Shown piece by piece: positions 36,006 to 45,463 of a DNA stretch of 64,000 nt (positions within the stretch are counted from its first letter, which is position 1; every line of letters starts with the position of its first letter). Below the pieces are notes generated by a model, which saw nothing but the letters and a program-made list of their open reading frames with translations, did not search any database and was not told where the DNA came from. A program made the position numbers and the translations under genes. The DNA lies in assembly GCA_036703985.1 (NCBI GenBank), contig DATNQN010000072.1:31175-95174 (forward strand). The letters run 5' to 3'. Source of the DNA: Leptolyngbyaceae cyanobacterium. Lineage in GTDB: Bacteria; Cyanobacteriota; Cyanobacteriia; Cyanobacteriales; Aerosakkonemataceae.

Positions 36006-37004
36006 TTACTCAGCACGAGAATGAGGTTTTCTCCCTGCATTGCGAACATTGACAAACTTATTGAGCATTTCAAACCAAAAAGGTGCCCCCATTGAAATAG
36101 CCACAGCAGTGAGTAGCCAACCAAAAATAATTTTGATTATACCCCGCAACTGCCATTTTCCTACAGGAGAAATTGATTGCTGTGCCTGCAATTGCTTTAA
36201 CGGATTGGCAAGATCCCAACCAATAGGCGGTGAAGAAATCTGGCTTAAAGCTGTGGCGATATTATCGTTCAATGGATTTAAGCAATTTTTCTTACTTTGC
36301 TGATTCTTGGCATTATTTAAACATTTGACTACCCCATCAGAACTTCTAGCTAATATCTGTTCGCTAATCTGAGTAACGGTAGAACGCAAAATTTCTTCTT
36401 TATATAATCTTTCCATTAGGTACATTGTGTCGGCGTTGGCAATCACAGCTACCAATAAGCCAAGCAGAAACGAAACTCCTTTTGCATTTCGCTTGTAAGC
36501 ACCCGACGCACGATCCATAGACTCATCAAACCAAACTGCGATTTGTTGATGTAAATCTTGAATCTCTGTTTGAATTTCATTGGTTTGAATTTTAACTCTT
36601 TTAGCAAAACAGGCAAGAATATCTTTTAATTCTTCCGGCCATTCTTGAGGGATATTTGTTTTTTTTTCTAGATTATCAATGGTATTCGGGTCTTGAAAAT
36701 CTAATTGCAAAATATCCAACAGGGCATAAGAAAACATTTTCGATGGAATGTATACCGGGCCGACAACATCTTTTCTTGGCTTTGGCTTTTTATTGGTTTG
36801 AGCAAAAGTTTTAATTAAAGCATGATGGTATAATTTATCGGTAAATTCAACATCCAAAAGATTCGCGATCGCTTTTTTTAAGTGTTTGGCTCTCCACTGA
36901 CGAAAAGTAGCAATCTCTTCTTGAATTTCCGACGCGATCAAACTTAAAATCAAGTAAATAAAAAACAAACTAATGATAACGTTAACAATTGTCGGGATTT
37001 CCAT
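36006..37004 (-). CDS. membrane protein of unknown function
   Basis: A 332-residue protein with an N-terminal helix (IVNVIISLFFIYLILSLIASEI), a long helical cytoplasmic part, a central helix (GVSFLLGLLVAVIANAD) and a C-terminal helix (IFGWLLTAVAISMGAPFWF). Similar proteins occur in cyanobacteria next to stress or polysaccharide genes but no function is known to me. It is probably independent of the small membrane gene 50 bp downstream, or forms a pair with it. Confidence 0.65.
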   Translation of the reverse strand: MEIPTIVNVIISLFFIYLILSLIASEIQEEIATFRQWRAKHLKKAIANLLDVEFTDKLYHHALIKTFAQTNKKPKPRKDVVGPVYIPSKMFSYALLDILQLDFQDPNTIDNLEKKTNIPQEWPEELKDILACFAKRVKIQTNEIQTEIQDLHQQIAVWFDESMDRASGAYKRNAKGVSFLLGLLVAVIANADTMYLMERLYKEEILRSTVTQISEQILARSSDGVVKCLNNAKNQQSKKNCLNPLNDNIATALSQISSPPIGWDLANPLKQLQAQQSISPVGKWQLRGIIKIIFGWLLTAVAISMGAPFWFEMLNKFVNVRNAGRKPHSRAE

Positions 37005-37187
37005 CGATTTTGGATTTGATATTCTCCATTGAAAAATTGATTAACCATTCTAATGATGGTATGGCGATTAAGTTGAATTCTAACTCCTGACTTCTCATTG
37101 TGGAATTCAGAATTCCTCATTCCCTATAGTTGAGCGGCGGCTGAAGTTATGGTATGATTGTGGATTGTGTCCAATTAAAGTCTGTCC

Positions 37188-37385
37188 ATGCCAAAACTAA
37201 AAACGCGCAAATCTGCGGCGAAGCGGTTCCGAAAAACTGGCAGCGGTAAGATTATGCGCCGCCATGCTTTCAAAAACCATATGTTAGAACACAAGACTAC
37301 CAAGCGGAAGCGCTATCTTTCCCAAGCAGCACTTGTAGATGAAACAGACGCAGAAAACGTGCGTTTGATGCTTCCTTACCTTTAA
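37188..37385 (+). CDS. rpmI: 50S ribosomal protein L35
   Basis: A 65-residue basic protein: [20 protein letters not shown] and [19 protein letters not shown] are diagnostic of bL35. It is followed by rplT, the conserved bacterial pair; infC is not next to it. Normal length. Confidence 0.97.
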   Translation: MPKLKTRKSAAKRFRKTGSGKIMRRHAFKNHMLEHKTTKRKRYLSQAALVDETDAENVRLMLPYL

Positions 37386-37433
37386 GAACTCAAGAAGAGG
37401 GGCTAAGGGCTAGGGAAAATTTTGTGAATCGGA

Positions 37434-37482
37434 GAATTCTGAATTCTGACTCCTGAATTCTGACTCCTGACTCCTGACTCGG
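37434..37482. repeat. GAATTCT/GACTCCT heptamers x7
   Basis: Seven contiguous heptamers: GAATTCT, GAATTCT, GACTCCT, GAATTCT, GACTCCT, GACTCCT, GACTCGG. It lies inside the rpmI-rplT spacer, where the leader for autoregulation by L20 might otherwise be expected. The same units recur at 38729, 48695 and 56495. Confidence 0.9.
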
Positions 37483-37536
37483 AGAAATCTAAATTTCGAT
37501 CGCAAATTACCAACGACTAATAACTAATAGCTAACC

Positions 37537-37890
37537 ATGACCAGAGTAAAACGCGGTAACGTTGCTCGTAAACGCCGCACGAAAATTCTCAAACTAGCGA
37601 AAGGATTTCGCGGTTCTCATTCCACTTTATTTCGCACTGCCAATCAACAGGTGATGAAGGCGCTGCGGAATGCTTATCGCGATCGCAAAAAACGCAAACG
37701 CGACTTCCGCCGTCTGTGGATCACCCGCATTAACGCCGCCGCGCATCAACATGGCATCAGCTACAGCCAATTGATCGGTAACCTGAAAAAAGCCAATGTT
37801 GAAATAAATCGCAAAATGCTGGCACAACTCGCCGTTCTCGATCCACAAGATTTTGGCAAAGTTGTAGAATTAGCAACCAAAGCTAAATGA
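37537..37890 (+). CDS. rplT: 50S ribosomal protein L20
   Basis: A 117-residue protein with the bL20 blocks [41 protein letters not shown] and [20 protein letters not shown]. It binds 23S rRNA early in assembly and can repress its own operon. It lies 151 bp after rpmI. Confidence 0.97.
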   Translation: MTRVKRGNVARKRRTKILKLAKGFRGSHSTLFRTANQQVMKALRNAYRDRKKRKRDFRRLWITRINAAAHQHGISYSQLIGNLKKANVEINRKMLAQLAVLDPQDFGKVVELATKAK

Positions 37891-37909
37891 TGAGGCGTGA
37901 AGATGGAGT

Positions 37910-38737
37910 ATGAAAATTGACGTAAAACACCTCATCCTTCATACTTCATCCTTCATCCTTCTGTTTTGCTTACCGAGTATAGCCGCCGAACTGAAGGAAA
38001 TTCGGGAACGGGGCTATTTGATCGTGGCGGTTAAAGATAATTTACGTCCTCTCGGCTTTCGGGATAATAAGGGTAACTTACAAGGGTTAGAAATTGACTT
38101 GGCGCGACGTTTGGCAGAAGAATTGCTAGGGCGTCCCGATGCGATCAGATTTCAGCCAGTCGAGAATCGCGATCGCATTTCCGTTGTCTTAGACGGCAAA
38201 GTCGATCTTGCCATTGCCAGAGTAACCGCTACCCCATCCCGCGCCCGATTGGTTAATTTTAGCACTCCGTATTATATGGATGGCATTGCACTAGTTACCC
38301 AAGATAACTCAGTGCAGAGACTTTCCGATCTTCAGCAAAGAAAAATAGCAGTGCTGAATGCTTCGAGTACGATCGCAAAAATTAGGTATCTGCTACCCAC
38401 CGCCCAACTAGTTGGCGTAGCATCCTACCAAGAAGCGCGATCGCTTTTAGAAACAGGTGGCGCTGCTGCTTTTGCCGCCGATGTCAGCGTTCTCACCGGC
38501 TGGGTACAAGAATATCCCCAGTATCGCCTACTGCCCACCCTCCTTTCCGCCGAACCCCTCAGTGTAGTAATGCCCAAAGGATTGCAGTACGATCAATTGC
38601 GATTGGGGGTAAATAATGCGATCGCCCGCTGGAAATCAGACGGTTGGTTACCTCAACAAGCGATCTATTGGGGACTCCCTTGGGATATTTTAAAGAAGAA
38701 TGCAGAACAGAGAATAATTCTACATTCTGACTCCTGA
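37910..38737 (+). CDS. periplasmic solute-binding protein (amino acid type)
   Basis: A 275-residue SBP family 3 protein. After a signal peptide (residues 1-25), LKEIRERGYLIVAVKDNLRPLG begins the binding domain; GLEIDLARRLAEELLG, VDLAIARVTATPSRARLVNFS and PYYMDGIALVTQ are typical of polar amino acid-binding proteins. No permease or ATPase gene is adjacent, so it may serve a remote ABC transporter or act as a sensor. The signal peptide is encoded by a heptamer array (37932) and the last residues and stop codon by another (38729). Confidence 0.83.
   Translation: MKIDVKHLILHTSSFILLFCLPSIAAELKEIRERGYLIVAVKDNLRPLGFRDNKGNLQGLEIDLARRLAEELLGRPDAIRFQPVENRDRISVVLDGKVDLAIARVTATPSRARLVNFSTPYYMDGIALVTQDNSVQRLSDLQQRKIAVLNASSTIAKIRYLLPTAQLVGVASYQEARSLLETGGAAAFAADVSVLTGWVQEYPQYRLLPTLLSAEPLSVVMPKGLQYDQLRLGVNNAIARWKSDGWLPQQAIYWGLPWDILKKNAEQRIILHSDS
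37932..37959. repeat. TCATCCT heptamer x4 in a signal peptide
   Basis: TCATCCT, TCATACT, TCATCCT, TCATCCT encode LILHTSSFILL, the hydrophobic core of the signal peptide. It is the inverted form of the AAGGATG heptamer inside the GT39-like gene at 6211, where it also reads SSFIL. Confidence 0.9.
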
Positions 38738-38749
38738 CTCCTGAATTCT
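38729..38749. repeat. GACTCCT heptamer x3 over a stop codon
   Basis: GACTCCT, GACTCCT, GAATTCT. The TGA stop of the solute-binding protein gene (38735-38737) lies at the junction of the first two units, so the C terminus was set by the repeat. Confidence 0.85.
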
Positions 38750-38790
38750 TTCTTTTAAAAAAGATGTAAATTCATTCTCTTTAAAAACTG

Positions 38791-39321
38791 ATGGAAAACC
38801 TGCTTCCCGTTGTTTATATCTCTATATTGCTGGCGCTGCTATCTGGAACCGCTTGGTTAATTTTTCGCCAAGTCTTCAAAACTCGTAACGTAGAAAGTTC
38901 CTTAAATAAGCTGCAAAATAAGCTGAAAAACGAAAAAGGAACTTCCCAAGAATATTACGAATTAGCCAGCATTTATCTCGATAAAAAACTCTTTGCCCAA
39001 TCCGTTCCCGTATTCCAAAGAGCATTAAAAGAATCCGAAAAAGAAGACCCCGAAAATGTGGCAATGATTCACAACGGATTGGGTTATGCCTATTTCGCCC
39101 AAGAGCAATTTGACATTGCAATTCGCAACTACAAAGAAGCCCTCAAACTAAAACCAGATTACGTGACAGCCATCAACAATTTAGGTCACGCCTATGAGAA
39201 AAAGAAATTGACCGCCCAAGCTTTACAAACTTACGAAGAAGCCTTGAAGTACGAACCAAACAATACTACGGCTAAGCGACGTGCTGAATCATTGCGAAAA
39301 CGCTTCGTGACTTCTAATTAA
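38791..39321 (+). CDS. ycf37: TPR membrane protein, Ycf37-like
   Basis: A 176-residue protein with an N-terminal transmembrane helix (LPVVYISILLALLSGTAWLIF), then FRQVFKTRNVESSLNKLQNKL, and three TPR units (KEYYELASIYLDKK region, IHNGLGYAYFAQEQFDIAIR, AINNLGHAYEKKKLTAQAL). Architecture and length match Ycf37, a thylakoid protein that helps assemble photosystem I. The match is by recall of the family, so a generic TPR protein remains possible. Confidence 0.65.
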   Translation: MENLLPVVYISILLALLSGTAWLIFRQVFKTRNVESSLNKLQNKLKNEKGTSQEYYELASIYLDKKLFAQSVPVFQRALKESEKEDPENVAMIHNGLGYAYFAQEQFDIAIRNYKEALKLKPDYVTAINNLGHAYEKKKLTAQALQTYEEALKYEPNNTTAKRRAESLRKRFVTSN

Positions 39322-39333
39322 TTCACAGAGCTT

Positions 39334-39366
39334 AGAAACCCGGTTTCTTGAAGAAACCGGGTTTCT
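39334..39366. terminator. perfect 33-bp palindrome with T run
   Basis: Two 16-base arms (starting AGAAACCCGGTTTCTT) surround a single G, followed by TTTT. It lies 13 bp after the TPR gene stop and looks like an intrinsic terminator. Its near-identity to the element at 5690 shows that it is also a dispersed repeat. Confidence 0.8.
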
Positions 39367-39389
39367 TTTTATAACAATACACGATCGAA

Positions 39390-39611
39390 TTAGGTTGATA
39401 ATTGGTATATAGCTGGTCGATATCTAGGTAGAGGAATCGGTTTTTCTTCAGTTGTCGCTGTTTCCAGCCATGCTGCTTTAGCAATCAACACTTCACGCAG
39501 CGCTTCTTCTGGTGTTTCGCCAAAAGCAGAACAGTATTTTAAGTCGGGTATATCCGCAATGTAACCTTCATCTTCTTCGCTGTAGAATACATTGATGTGA
39601 TAATCTTTCAT
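39390..39611 (-). CDS. hicB: HicB-family antitoxin
   Basis: A 73-residue protein with the degenerate RNase H-like HicB fold: YHINVFYSEEDEGYIADIPDL, FGETPEEALREVLIAKAAWLE. It starts two bases after hicA. Unlike many HicB proteins it has no added DNA-binding domain, so autoregulation may depend on another factor. Confidence 0.85.
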   Translation of the reverse strand: MKDYHINVFYSEEDEGYIADIPDLKYCSAFGETPEEALREVLIAKAAWLETATTEEKPIPLPRYRPAIYQLST

Positions 39612-39613
39612 AG

Positions 39614-39871
39614 TTACTCTGTTTCATCCTCCAGTTGAAGATTATACTGTTCTATAAGTAACAAAAATTGGCGGACTTGGTATGGTGTTACTTTACCTTT
39701 CTTATTCTGAATATTAACTATTTCTGCAACTTCAGGATGGCTAAAAATGTGATGGCTACCATTGATGCGCGATAGACGAAACCCAAACGCTTCAATCAGT
39801 GTTACCATTTCATTAAACTGGATATTTTTCGAGCCTGATAGAACTTTTTCAAGTAGCTTACGTTTTTTCAT
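39614..39871 (-). CDS. hicA: HicA-family mRNA interferase toxin
   Basis: An 85-residue HicA protein: FNEMVTLIEAFGFRLSRINGSHHIFSHPE (residues about 19-47) has the catalytic His in GSHHIF, and KKGKVTPYQVRQFLLLIEQY ends the double-stranded RNA-binding-like fold. It is the first gene of a hicAB operon and appears intact. Confidence 0.85.
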   Translation of the reverse strand: MKKRKLLEKVLSGSKNIQFNEMVTLIEAFGFRLSRINGSHHIFSHPEVAEIVNIQNKKGKVTPYQVRQFLLLIEQYNLQLEDETE

Positions 39872-39897
39872 TCCACATTTTCCTTCGCTACCTCTAG

Positions 39898-41820
39898 TTA
39901 TGGCTTAATCAAATGTTGCTGAGATTGTTGATATTTGGCAATCAGTCTGTGTCGTCTTAAATTTGGATAAAAAATCATTGTAGCTAATGGTAAACCTGTT
40001 CCTGCTATTGCCAATATTATTAAAGGATTCAAAAATCCAACTGTAAAGCCAATTCCTAAGCTAAATCCTAATCCCACTGTCACTAGTGAGATAAGAACAA
40101 CAAACCATCCAGTAAATAAATTTTTAGTGATAGTTCTAGCCACCAAACCAGCTATAAACCCAACCACACTCACAACTACAATCCAAACCAACGCCATAAA
40201 AAAGGGGACATCTCCCTTCGCCAAAGCTAGACTAGAACCTATCCACCCACAGATGCTTCCAGCTACACTACCAGCCATCATCCCAATCACCAACTCAACC
40301 ACAGAGCTTCCCTTAACGCTTTTAGTCGAATATCCAGCTAGAGTCCCAAGTCCAAATCCCAATCCCCCATCAATCGAAGCTTCCGGAAAAGCCCCAGCAA
40401 AAAACCCAATCAAAGCCCCAATGCCAGCCTCAAACGCAGCCCTAGGCATACCCCAAGCTAAAGCCCCAACCCAAGCTACCCCAAAACAAGCTACAAACAG
40501 CACACATAGGGAACCATAAGGCAATTGTTTCTTAGTAACTGGCAGTGGAGCCGTTTTAATTTTAACGGTTAAAGTATAAGTATCTGGCGATGAATTCGTA
40601 TACAATAAAATCTGCCTTTCACCAGTTTTATCTGCCTGCAATTTACTAGTATCTACAGTAATTTTGCAATCAACTTGATTACTCATAAACTGAGGGGTTG
40701 AAAATGAAATCCAAGCATGGGAATTTGGAGTATGAGGTGGATCGTTGGGATGCGGTGCTACTTCCCATCTACCCTCTAGCAGTGTGTCAGGAATAGAGTT
40801 AGTAATTTTTATTGTTTGAGTCAGTATTTCATTTATTTTTGTAGCTTTGAATGTCAAACTCGATTGACTTAATCTAACTTCTGGTATAAATTCTTTAAGT
40901 ACCTCATCTGCTGATTGATATCGATCTCTTACTGATTCTTTAAGAAGTTTGTCCAAAATTTGGCTCAAATGAGAACTAATAGGTTTTCCTAAATGCTGTT
41001 GCCATATCCAGCAATCCTGCTGAGGATCGTAGAGATTATGAGGAGGAATTCTCGTCAATAAATGAATACAACTTGCTGCTAAACTATAAAGGTCGGTAGC
41101 CGGATAAACTTTTCCATACTGTACTTGTTCTTTTGGTGCATATCCAGGCGTACCTATCAATATACTAGCCGTCGTACCTACTTGACCTGAATTAGTAGTT
41201 GTGAATTCCTTAGCAATGCCAAAGTCGATCAGCACCAATTGGCGATCGCTCTTTCGACGCATTATATTTTGAGGCTTAATATCCCGATGAATAACATTTT
41301 TATCATGAATAAACTTTAGGACTAGCAATAGCTCTTTTAAAAATTCCCGAACCTGTTTTTCATTATAAGCTCCCTGTTGGATTAACTCCTCCAGTAAGTC
41401 CTGCCCTTCAATAAACTCCTGAATTAGATATAAATATTTTTGACCTTGCAAATAAGCAGGCTGATTAGCTTTCTCAAGTCCTTGCTCTAGGTAGTCAAAC
41501 AAAGTTGGAATTTGAGGATGAATACCCAGTTCAGCTAGTTGCTTTGCCTCTCGCTCAAAGAGCCTAATATAAGTTTGTAGTTGAGCGGGATCGTTTTGAA
41601 CTTGAGGAGAAAGTAAAAGCTGCTTAATTACGCATTTAGCTCCATTATGTTCATCCACTGCTAGAAACGTTTTCCCAAAACCACCTTTCCCCAGTACTTT
41701 GATAGCACGGTAGCGGTCTTTCAGTCGTAACTTTGAGCCACAGCTTTGGCAAAACCTTGTACTATCAGGATTTTCCGGTTTCTGACAATCATTTGCATCA
41801 GGATTTAAGCAATAACTCAT
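39898..41820 (-). CDS. Ser/Thr protein kinase with zinc-ribbon and multi-pass C terminus
   Basis: A 640-residue protein. A four-Cys zinc-ribbon (CLNPDANDCQ..FCQSCGS) is at the N terminus. The kinase domain (about 33-310) has LGKGGFGKTFLAVD, VIHRDIKPQNIMRR and LIDFGIAKEF, all intact. Next is a beta-rich domain of about 110 residues resembling a bacterial Ig-like or adhesion domain (330-440), then about six hydrophobic helices rich in Gly and Ala with GxxxG patterns. This cyanobacterial architecture resembles SpkB-type kinases with a membrane module added. Substrates are unknown. Confidence 0.85.
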   Translation of the reverse strand: MSYCLNPDANDCQKPENPDSTRFCQSCGSKLRLKDRYRAIKVLGKGGFGKTFLAVDEHNGAKCVIKQLLLSPQVQNDPAQLQTYIRLFEREAKQLAELGIHPQIPTLFDYLEQGLEKANQPAYLQGQKYLYLIQEFIEGQDLLEELIQQGAYNEKQVREFLKELLLVLKFIHDKNVIHRDIKPQNIMRRKSDRQLVLIDFGIAKEFTTTNSGQVGTTASILIGTPGYAPKEQVQYGKVYPATDLYSLAASCIHLLTRIPPHNLYDPQQDCWIWQQHLGKPISSHLSQILDKLLKESVRDRYQSADEVLKEFIPEVRLSQSSLTFKATKINEILTQTIKITNSIPDTLLEGRWEVAPHPNDPPHTPNSHAWISFSTPQFMSNQVDCKITVDTSKLQADKTGERQILLYTNSSPDTYTLTVKIKTAPLPVTKKQLPYGSLCVLFVACFGVAWVGALAWGMPRAAFEAGIGALIGFFAGAFPEASIDGGLGFGLGTLAGYSTKSVKGSSVVELVIGMMAGSVAGSICGWIGSSLALAKGDVPFFMALVWIVVVSVVGFIAGLVARTITKNLFTGWFVVLISLVTVGLGFSLGIGFTVGFLNPLIILAIAGTGLPLATMIFYPNLRRHRLIAKYQQSQQHLIKP

Positions 41821-41977
41821 ACTGAGGATTATATTAGTTGAGATTGCTGTAAGTTGTGTTTATTGTATGCAACTCCTGACCAGTTATAAATGAGTATAAT
41901 CACTGATATCCAATGATTTGGCTGATATAAAAACTCGATCGCATTTCCTCCTCACATCAACTTAGCTTCTTCCTGTC

Positions 41978-42002
41978 CCCCCTCTCCTGGGAGGAGAGGG
42001 GG
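41978..42002. repeat. CCCCCTCTCCT hairpin, perfect 11-bp stem
   Basis: CCCCCTCTCCT, loop GGG, AGGAGAGGGGG. It lies just downstream of menB (minus strand) and can stop transcription there, but it has no T run. GC content is far above the neighbourhood; it looks like a dispersed palindromic repeat. Confidence 0.7.
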
Positions 42003-42015
42003 CTAGGGGGAGAGG

Positions 42016-42849
42016 TTAAGGCAACCAAGGATACTGTCTAAAATCCGGTTTTCTCTTATCTAAAAATGCCTGTTTCCCCTCTGCACCTTCCTCTGTCATG
42101 TAATAGAGTAAAGTGGCATTTCCTGCTAACTCTTGTAAACCCGCTTGTCCATCACAATCAGCATTAAAAGCTGCCTTCAAACAGCGAATTGCGATCGGAC
42201 TTTTTTCTAATATTTCATTTGCCCATTTAATCCCTTCCGCTTCCAACTCCTCCACTGGCACCACGCAATTAACTAAACCCATTTCTACAGCTTGTTTCGC
42301 ATCATATTGACGGCACAAATACCAAATTTCTCGTGCCTTTTTCTGCCCCACAATTCTGGCTAAATAACTAGCACCAAATCCCCCATCAAAGCTGCCTACT
42401 TTTGGGCCAGTTTGACCGAAAATTGCATTATCTGCTGCTATTGTCAAATCGCAGATAATATGCAGTACGTGACCGCCACCGATCGCATATCCAGCCACCA
42501 GCGCAATCACCACCTTCGGCATCGATCGAATCAACCGTTGCAAATCCAACACATTCAAACGCGGCACTCCATCATCGCCCACATAGCCGCCCGTTCCCCG
42601 CACGCTTTGATCGCCACCCGCACAAAAAGCATACTTACCATCAGTATGAGGCCCAGCACCAGTAAAAAGCACTACTCCGATACTGCTATCTTCACGGGCA
42701 TCACAAAAAGCATCATAAAGTTCAAACACCGTTTTCGGGCGAAAAGCATTCCGCTTGTGAGGACGGTTAATCGTAATTTTCGCGATGCCGTCCATTTTGT
42801 GATATAGGATATCTTCGTAGGTTTTGGCAGTTTGCCATTCAACTTGCAT
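42016..42849 (-). CDS. menB: 1,4-dihydroxy-2-naphthoyl-CoA synthase
   Basis: A 277-residue crotonase-family enzyme. [20 protein letters not shown], the oxyanion-hole GDQSVRG and [23 protein letters not shown], and the MenB-specific [22 protein letters not shown] are all present. It closes the second ring of phylloquinone from o-succinylbenzoyl-CoA. DUF3067 is encoded 43 bp upstream on the same strand. Confidence 0.95.
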   Translation of the reverse strand: MQVEWQTAKTYEDILYHKMDGIAKITINRPHKRNAFRPKTVFELYDAFCDAREDSSIGVVLFTGAGPHTDGKYAFCAGGDQSVRGTGGYVGDDGVPRLNVLDLQRLIRSMPKVVIALVAGYAIGGGHVLHIICDLTIAADNAIFGQTGPKVGSFDGGFGASYLARIVGQKKAREIWYLCRQYDAKQAVEMGLVNCVVPVEELEAEGIKWANEILEKSPIAIRCLKAAFNADCDGQAGLQELAGNATLLYYMTEEGAEGKQAFLDKRKPDFRQYPWLP

Positions 42850-42892
42850 AGATTGGTTAGTAGAATTAATTGCAATTCTCTATCCTATTTCC

Positions 42893-43201
42893 TTAAATAA
42901 ACCATTCCGACGAACGCTCCCCCAATTCAATCGGAATGTTCACCGCTTTACCCAGACGGGGACGCTCTTTCGTCTGTTCGATATATTTTTGCACCTGGGC
43001 AGCGTTATTCCAAGCTTGGATATAACTGGCAATCGTATCCAAATGAGCGATATATTCCGCTTCTGAAAGAGGAAAAGAAGCTTGTTCGAGATATTTCCAC
43101 ATCACTTGCAGGAAAATCTTGCCCTGACTGCGCCGCACCTGCACATCGAAAGAGTATCCCCACTTATCAAGTAAAATCTGACGTAACTCCTGTCCTGTCA
43201 T
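42893..43201 (-). CDS. DUF3067 protein
   Basis: A 102-residue protein conserved in cyanobacteria and plastid-bearing organisms: MTGQELRQILLDKWGYSFDVQ, YLEQASFPLSEAEYIAHLDTIA, and WNNAAQVQKYIEQTKERPRLGKAVNIPIELG cover almost all of it (the last from about residue 64). It is in the same direction as menB, 43 bp ahead, so the two may form an operon. Its function is unknown. Confidence 0.85.
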   Translation of the reverse strand: MTGQELRQILLDKWGYSFDVQVRRSQGKIFLQVMWKYLEQASFPLSEAEYIAHLDTIASYIQAWNNAAQVQKYIEQTKERPRLGKAVNIPIELGERSSEWFI

Positions 43202-43278
43202 AACCGCTCTGTAATTATTTCCTCAAACGTGCTTCTAGATTATTAGGACTTCCCCAGCAACTTCAAGCAGTTAAGACA

Positions 43279-43306
43279 AAGGATGAAGTCTGAAGGATGA
43301 AGTATA
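43279..43306. repeat. AAGGATG/AAGTCTG heptamers x4
   Basis: AAGGATG, AAGTCTG, AAGGATG, AAGTATA in the 374-bp spacer between DUF3067 and petC. Confidence 0.85.
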
Positions 43307-43320
43307 AAATAAACAATTTT

Positions 43321-43368
43321 CTCCCCTGCTCCCCTGCTCCCCATCTCCCCATCCCCCCACCTCCCCAT
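43321..43368. repeat. CTCCCCAT octamer array x6
   Basis: Six contiguous 8-bp units (CTCCCCTG twice, CTCCCCAT twice, CCCCCCAC, CTCCCCAT). It lies about 200 bp upstream of petC. A related octamer array, inverted, is inside pixL. The apparent ORF across it is only a product of the repeat. Confidence 0.88.
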
Positions 43369-43575
43369 CCTCTCTTCCTTCAAATCAATAACTTCTAAAT
43401 ATGAGACGGGTGTCAAAAAATGTAATAATACCCCTGAGAAAGTTGTAGACCAGTTTCTCAAAGGTTTTTTAAGACCTTGCCAGAGAGCGGCTTATCGCAC
43501 GTTCACAACCGCAGGCTGGGAAAACTTTGAAATTTTCTCAGATTCTTGACAAAGATACACAATTAAGCATAGATT

Positions 43576-44118
43576 ATGGCTCAAGTTTCGGGATCAGCTG
43601 ACGTACCCGATATGGGGCGTCGTCAGTTTATGAATTTGCTAACATTTGGCACCATCACGGGAACGGCTTTAGGAGCCTTATATCCCGTTGTCAAATATTT
43701 TATTCCCCCATCTGCTGGTGGTAGTGGTGGTGGCGCGATCGCAAAAGACGCTCTGGGCAACGACCTGATTGTGAGCGAATATTTGCAGACTCACAACCCA
43801 GGCGACCACTCCCTTGCTCAAGGACTCAAAGGCGACCCCACCTACGTTGTGGTTACCGATGAAAGAGCCATTGGAGATTTTGGCATCAACGCCATCTGTA
43901 CCCACTTGGGTTGCGTCGTACCTTGGAACGTTGCCGAGAACAAATTTAAATGTCCTTGCCACGGTTCACAATACGACAGCAACGGTAAGGTAGTGCGCGG
44001 GCCAGCCCCCCTATCTCTGGCACTGGTTCATGCCACCGTGACAGCAGACGACAAGATTAACTTTACGCCTTGGACGGAAACCGACTTCCGCACTGGCGAA
44101 GCACCTTGGTGGGCTTAA
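43576..44118 (+). CDS. petC: cytochrome b6f Rieske iron-sulfur subunit
   Basis: A 180-residue Rieske protein. GRRQFMN opens a Tat-type signal anchor helix (residues 14-45), followed by a Gly-rich hinge. The 2Fe-2S ligands are Cys108, His110, Cys126 and His129, with the disulfide Cys113-Cys128. Normal length. It is the first gene of the conserved petCA pair that supplies the b6f complex of the thylakoid. Confidence 0.97.
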   Translation: MAQVSGSADVPDMGRRQFMNLLTFGTITGTALGALYPVVKYFIPPSAGGSGGGAIAKDALGNDLIVSEYLQTHNPGDHSLAQGLKGDPTYVVVTDERAIGDFGINAICTHLGCVVPWNVAENKFKCPCHGSQYDSNGKVVRGPAPLSLALVHATVTADDKINFTPWTETDFRTGEAPWWA

Positions 44119-44236
44119 CGATTTTAGATTTTGGATTTGAGATTGAAAAATTGAACGAATCCGAAATCGAGAATGCCCAAACTAAAAACTGAGAACTATA
44201 GATTTGACTTTGGTCACGGAATCTTTGTAATTACAG

Positions 44237-45220
44237 ATGAAAAAAGTTCGTTTACTGTCACGCGGTAGCAAATGGGCGATCGGTAAAATCGCAGTATTAG
44301 CGATCGCAACATTTGCACTCTTCTTTGCCAGCGATTTAGTACTCCCTCAATCCGCCGCCGCCTACCCCTTCTGGGCGCAAGCAACCGCCCCAGAAACACC
44401 CCGCGAACCCACCGGACGGATCGTTTGTGCCAACTGTCACCTAGCAGCTAAACCCGCCGAAGTAGAATTACCCCAATCCGTTCTACCCGACACCGTATTT
44501 GAAGCTGTAGTCAAAATTCCTTATGACCTCAGCGCTCAACAAGTACTCGGCGACGGTTCCAAAGGCGGCTTAAACGTCGGTGCCGTCCTCATGTTGCCCG
44601 AAGGCTTCAAAATCGCTCCGGAAGATAGAATTCCGGAAGAAATGAAAGAAAAAGTCGAAGGACTTTATTACCAAACATACAAAGAAGGCCAAGATAACGT
44701 CGTTATTATTGGGCCATTACCGGGCGAACAATACCAAGAAATCGTTTTCCCTGTACTCTCCCCCAACCCCGCAACCGATAAAAACATCCACTTCGGTAAA
44801 TACCCCGTTCACTTAGGCGCTAACCGGGGACGCGGACAAGTTTACCCCGCAGGTAACAAGAGCAACAACAACGTTTACAACGCTTCCGTCGGCGGCACCG
44901 TTACTAAAATTGCCCCAGTTGAAGATGGCGGCTACGAAGTAACCATTCAAACCGAAGATGGCAAAACCGTTGTCGAAGCCATCCCCGCAGGCCCAGAATT
45001 GCTCGTCTCGGAAGGCCAACCAGTAAACTCTGGCGACGCCCTGACTAACAACCCCAACGTAGGTGGATTCGGTCAAGATGACGGCGAAATCGTTCTCCAA
45101 GACGCCAATCGCATTAAATGGCTGATCCTGTTCTTCATCGGCATCATGCTATCTCAAACCTTCCTCGTACTGAAGAAGAAACAAATCGAGAAAGTGCAAG
45201 CCGCCGAAATGAACTTCTAG
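44237..45220 (+). CDS. petA: apocytochrome f
   Basis: A 327-residue protein. The signal peptide ends AAA before Tyr43, whose amino group becomes a haem ligand. CANCH (Cys64, Cys67, His68) binds haem c. The C-terminal helix ([22 protein letters not shown]) anchors it in the thylakoid. It follows petC by 118 bp. Confidence 0.97.
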   Translation: MKKVRLLSRGSKWAIGKIAVLAIATFALFFASDLVLPQSAAAYPFWAQATAPETPREPTGRIVCANCHLAAKPAEVELPQSVLPDTVFEAVVKIPYDLSAQQVLGDGSKGGLNVGAVLMLPEGFKIAPEDRIPEEMKEKVEGLYYQTYKEGQDNVVIIGPLPGEQYQEIVFPVLSPNPATDKNIHFGKYPVHLGANRGRGQVYPAGNKSNNNVYNASVGGTVTKIAPVEDGGYEVTIQTEDGKTVVEAIPAGPELLVSEGQPVNSGDALTNNPNVGGFGQDDGEIVLQDANRIKWLILFFIGIMLSQTFLVLKKKQIEKVQAAEMNF

Positions 45221-45258
45221 GTTTTGCTTTAACTCAATAATTAACCAAAATATGGCAT

Positions 45259-45290
45259 AGGGCGGGATTTTTCCGTCCTTTTTCTTTTTT
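45259..45290 (+). terminator. intrinsic terminator after petA
   Basis: AGGGCGGG pairs with TCCGTCCT (two G-U pairs) across a five-base loop and is followed by TTTTCTTTTTT. It lies 38 bp past the petA stop, as expected for the end of the petCA operon. Confidence 0.7.
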
Positions 45291-45463
45291 ATCATTATTG
45301 ATAACTTCACCGAAACTTTATTCAGCTGGCTCGAAAAAAGCTTGACACTTAATGTTCGAGGTTATTACTTTAGATGGATGTAGCAAAGATTAAAAAATAA
45401 CGGTCTTTTGATACAAGCTTGAATTGAGTTTGTTTGAGAGTAACTGACTAAGCTTAAATTCCT

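Noticed and set aside
43243..43461. 72-codon minus-strand frame upstream of petC
   Set aside because: Its peptide (GRWGDGEMGSRGAGE) is simply the translation of the octamer array and neighbouring heptamers.
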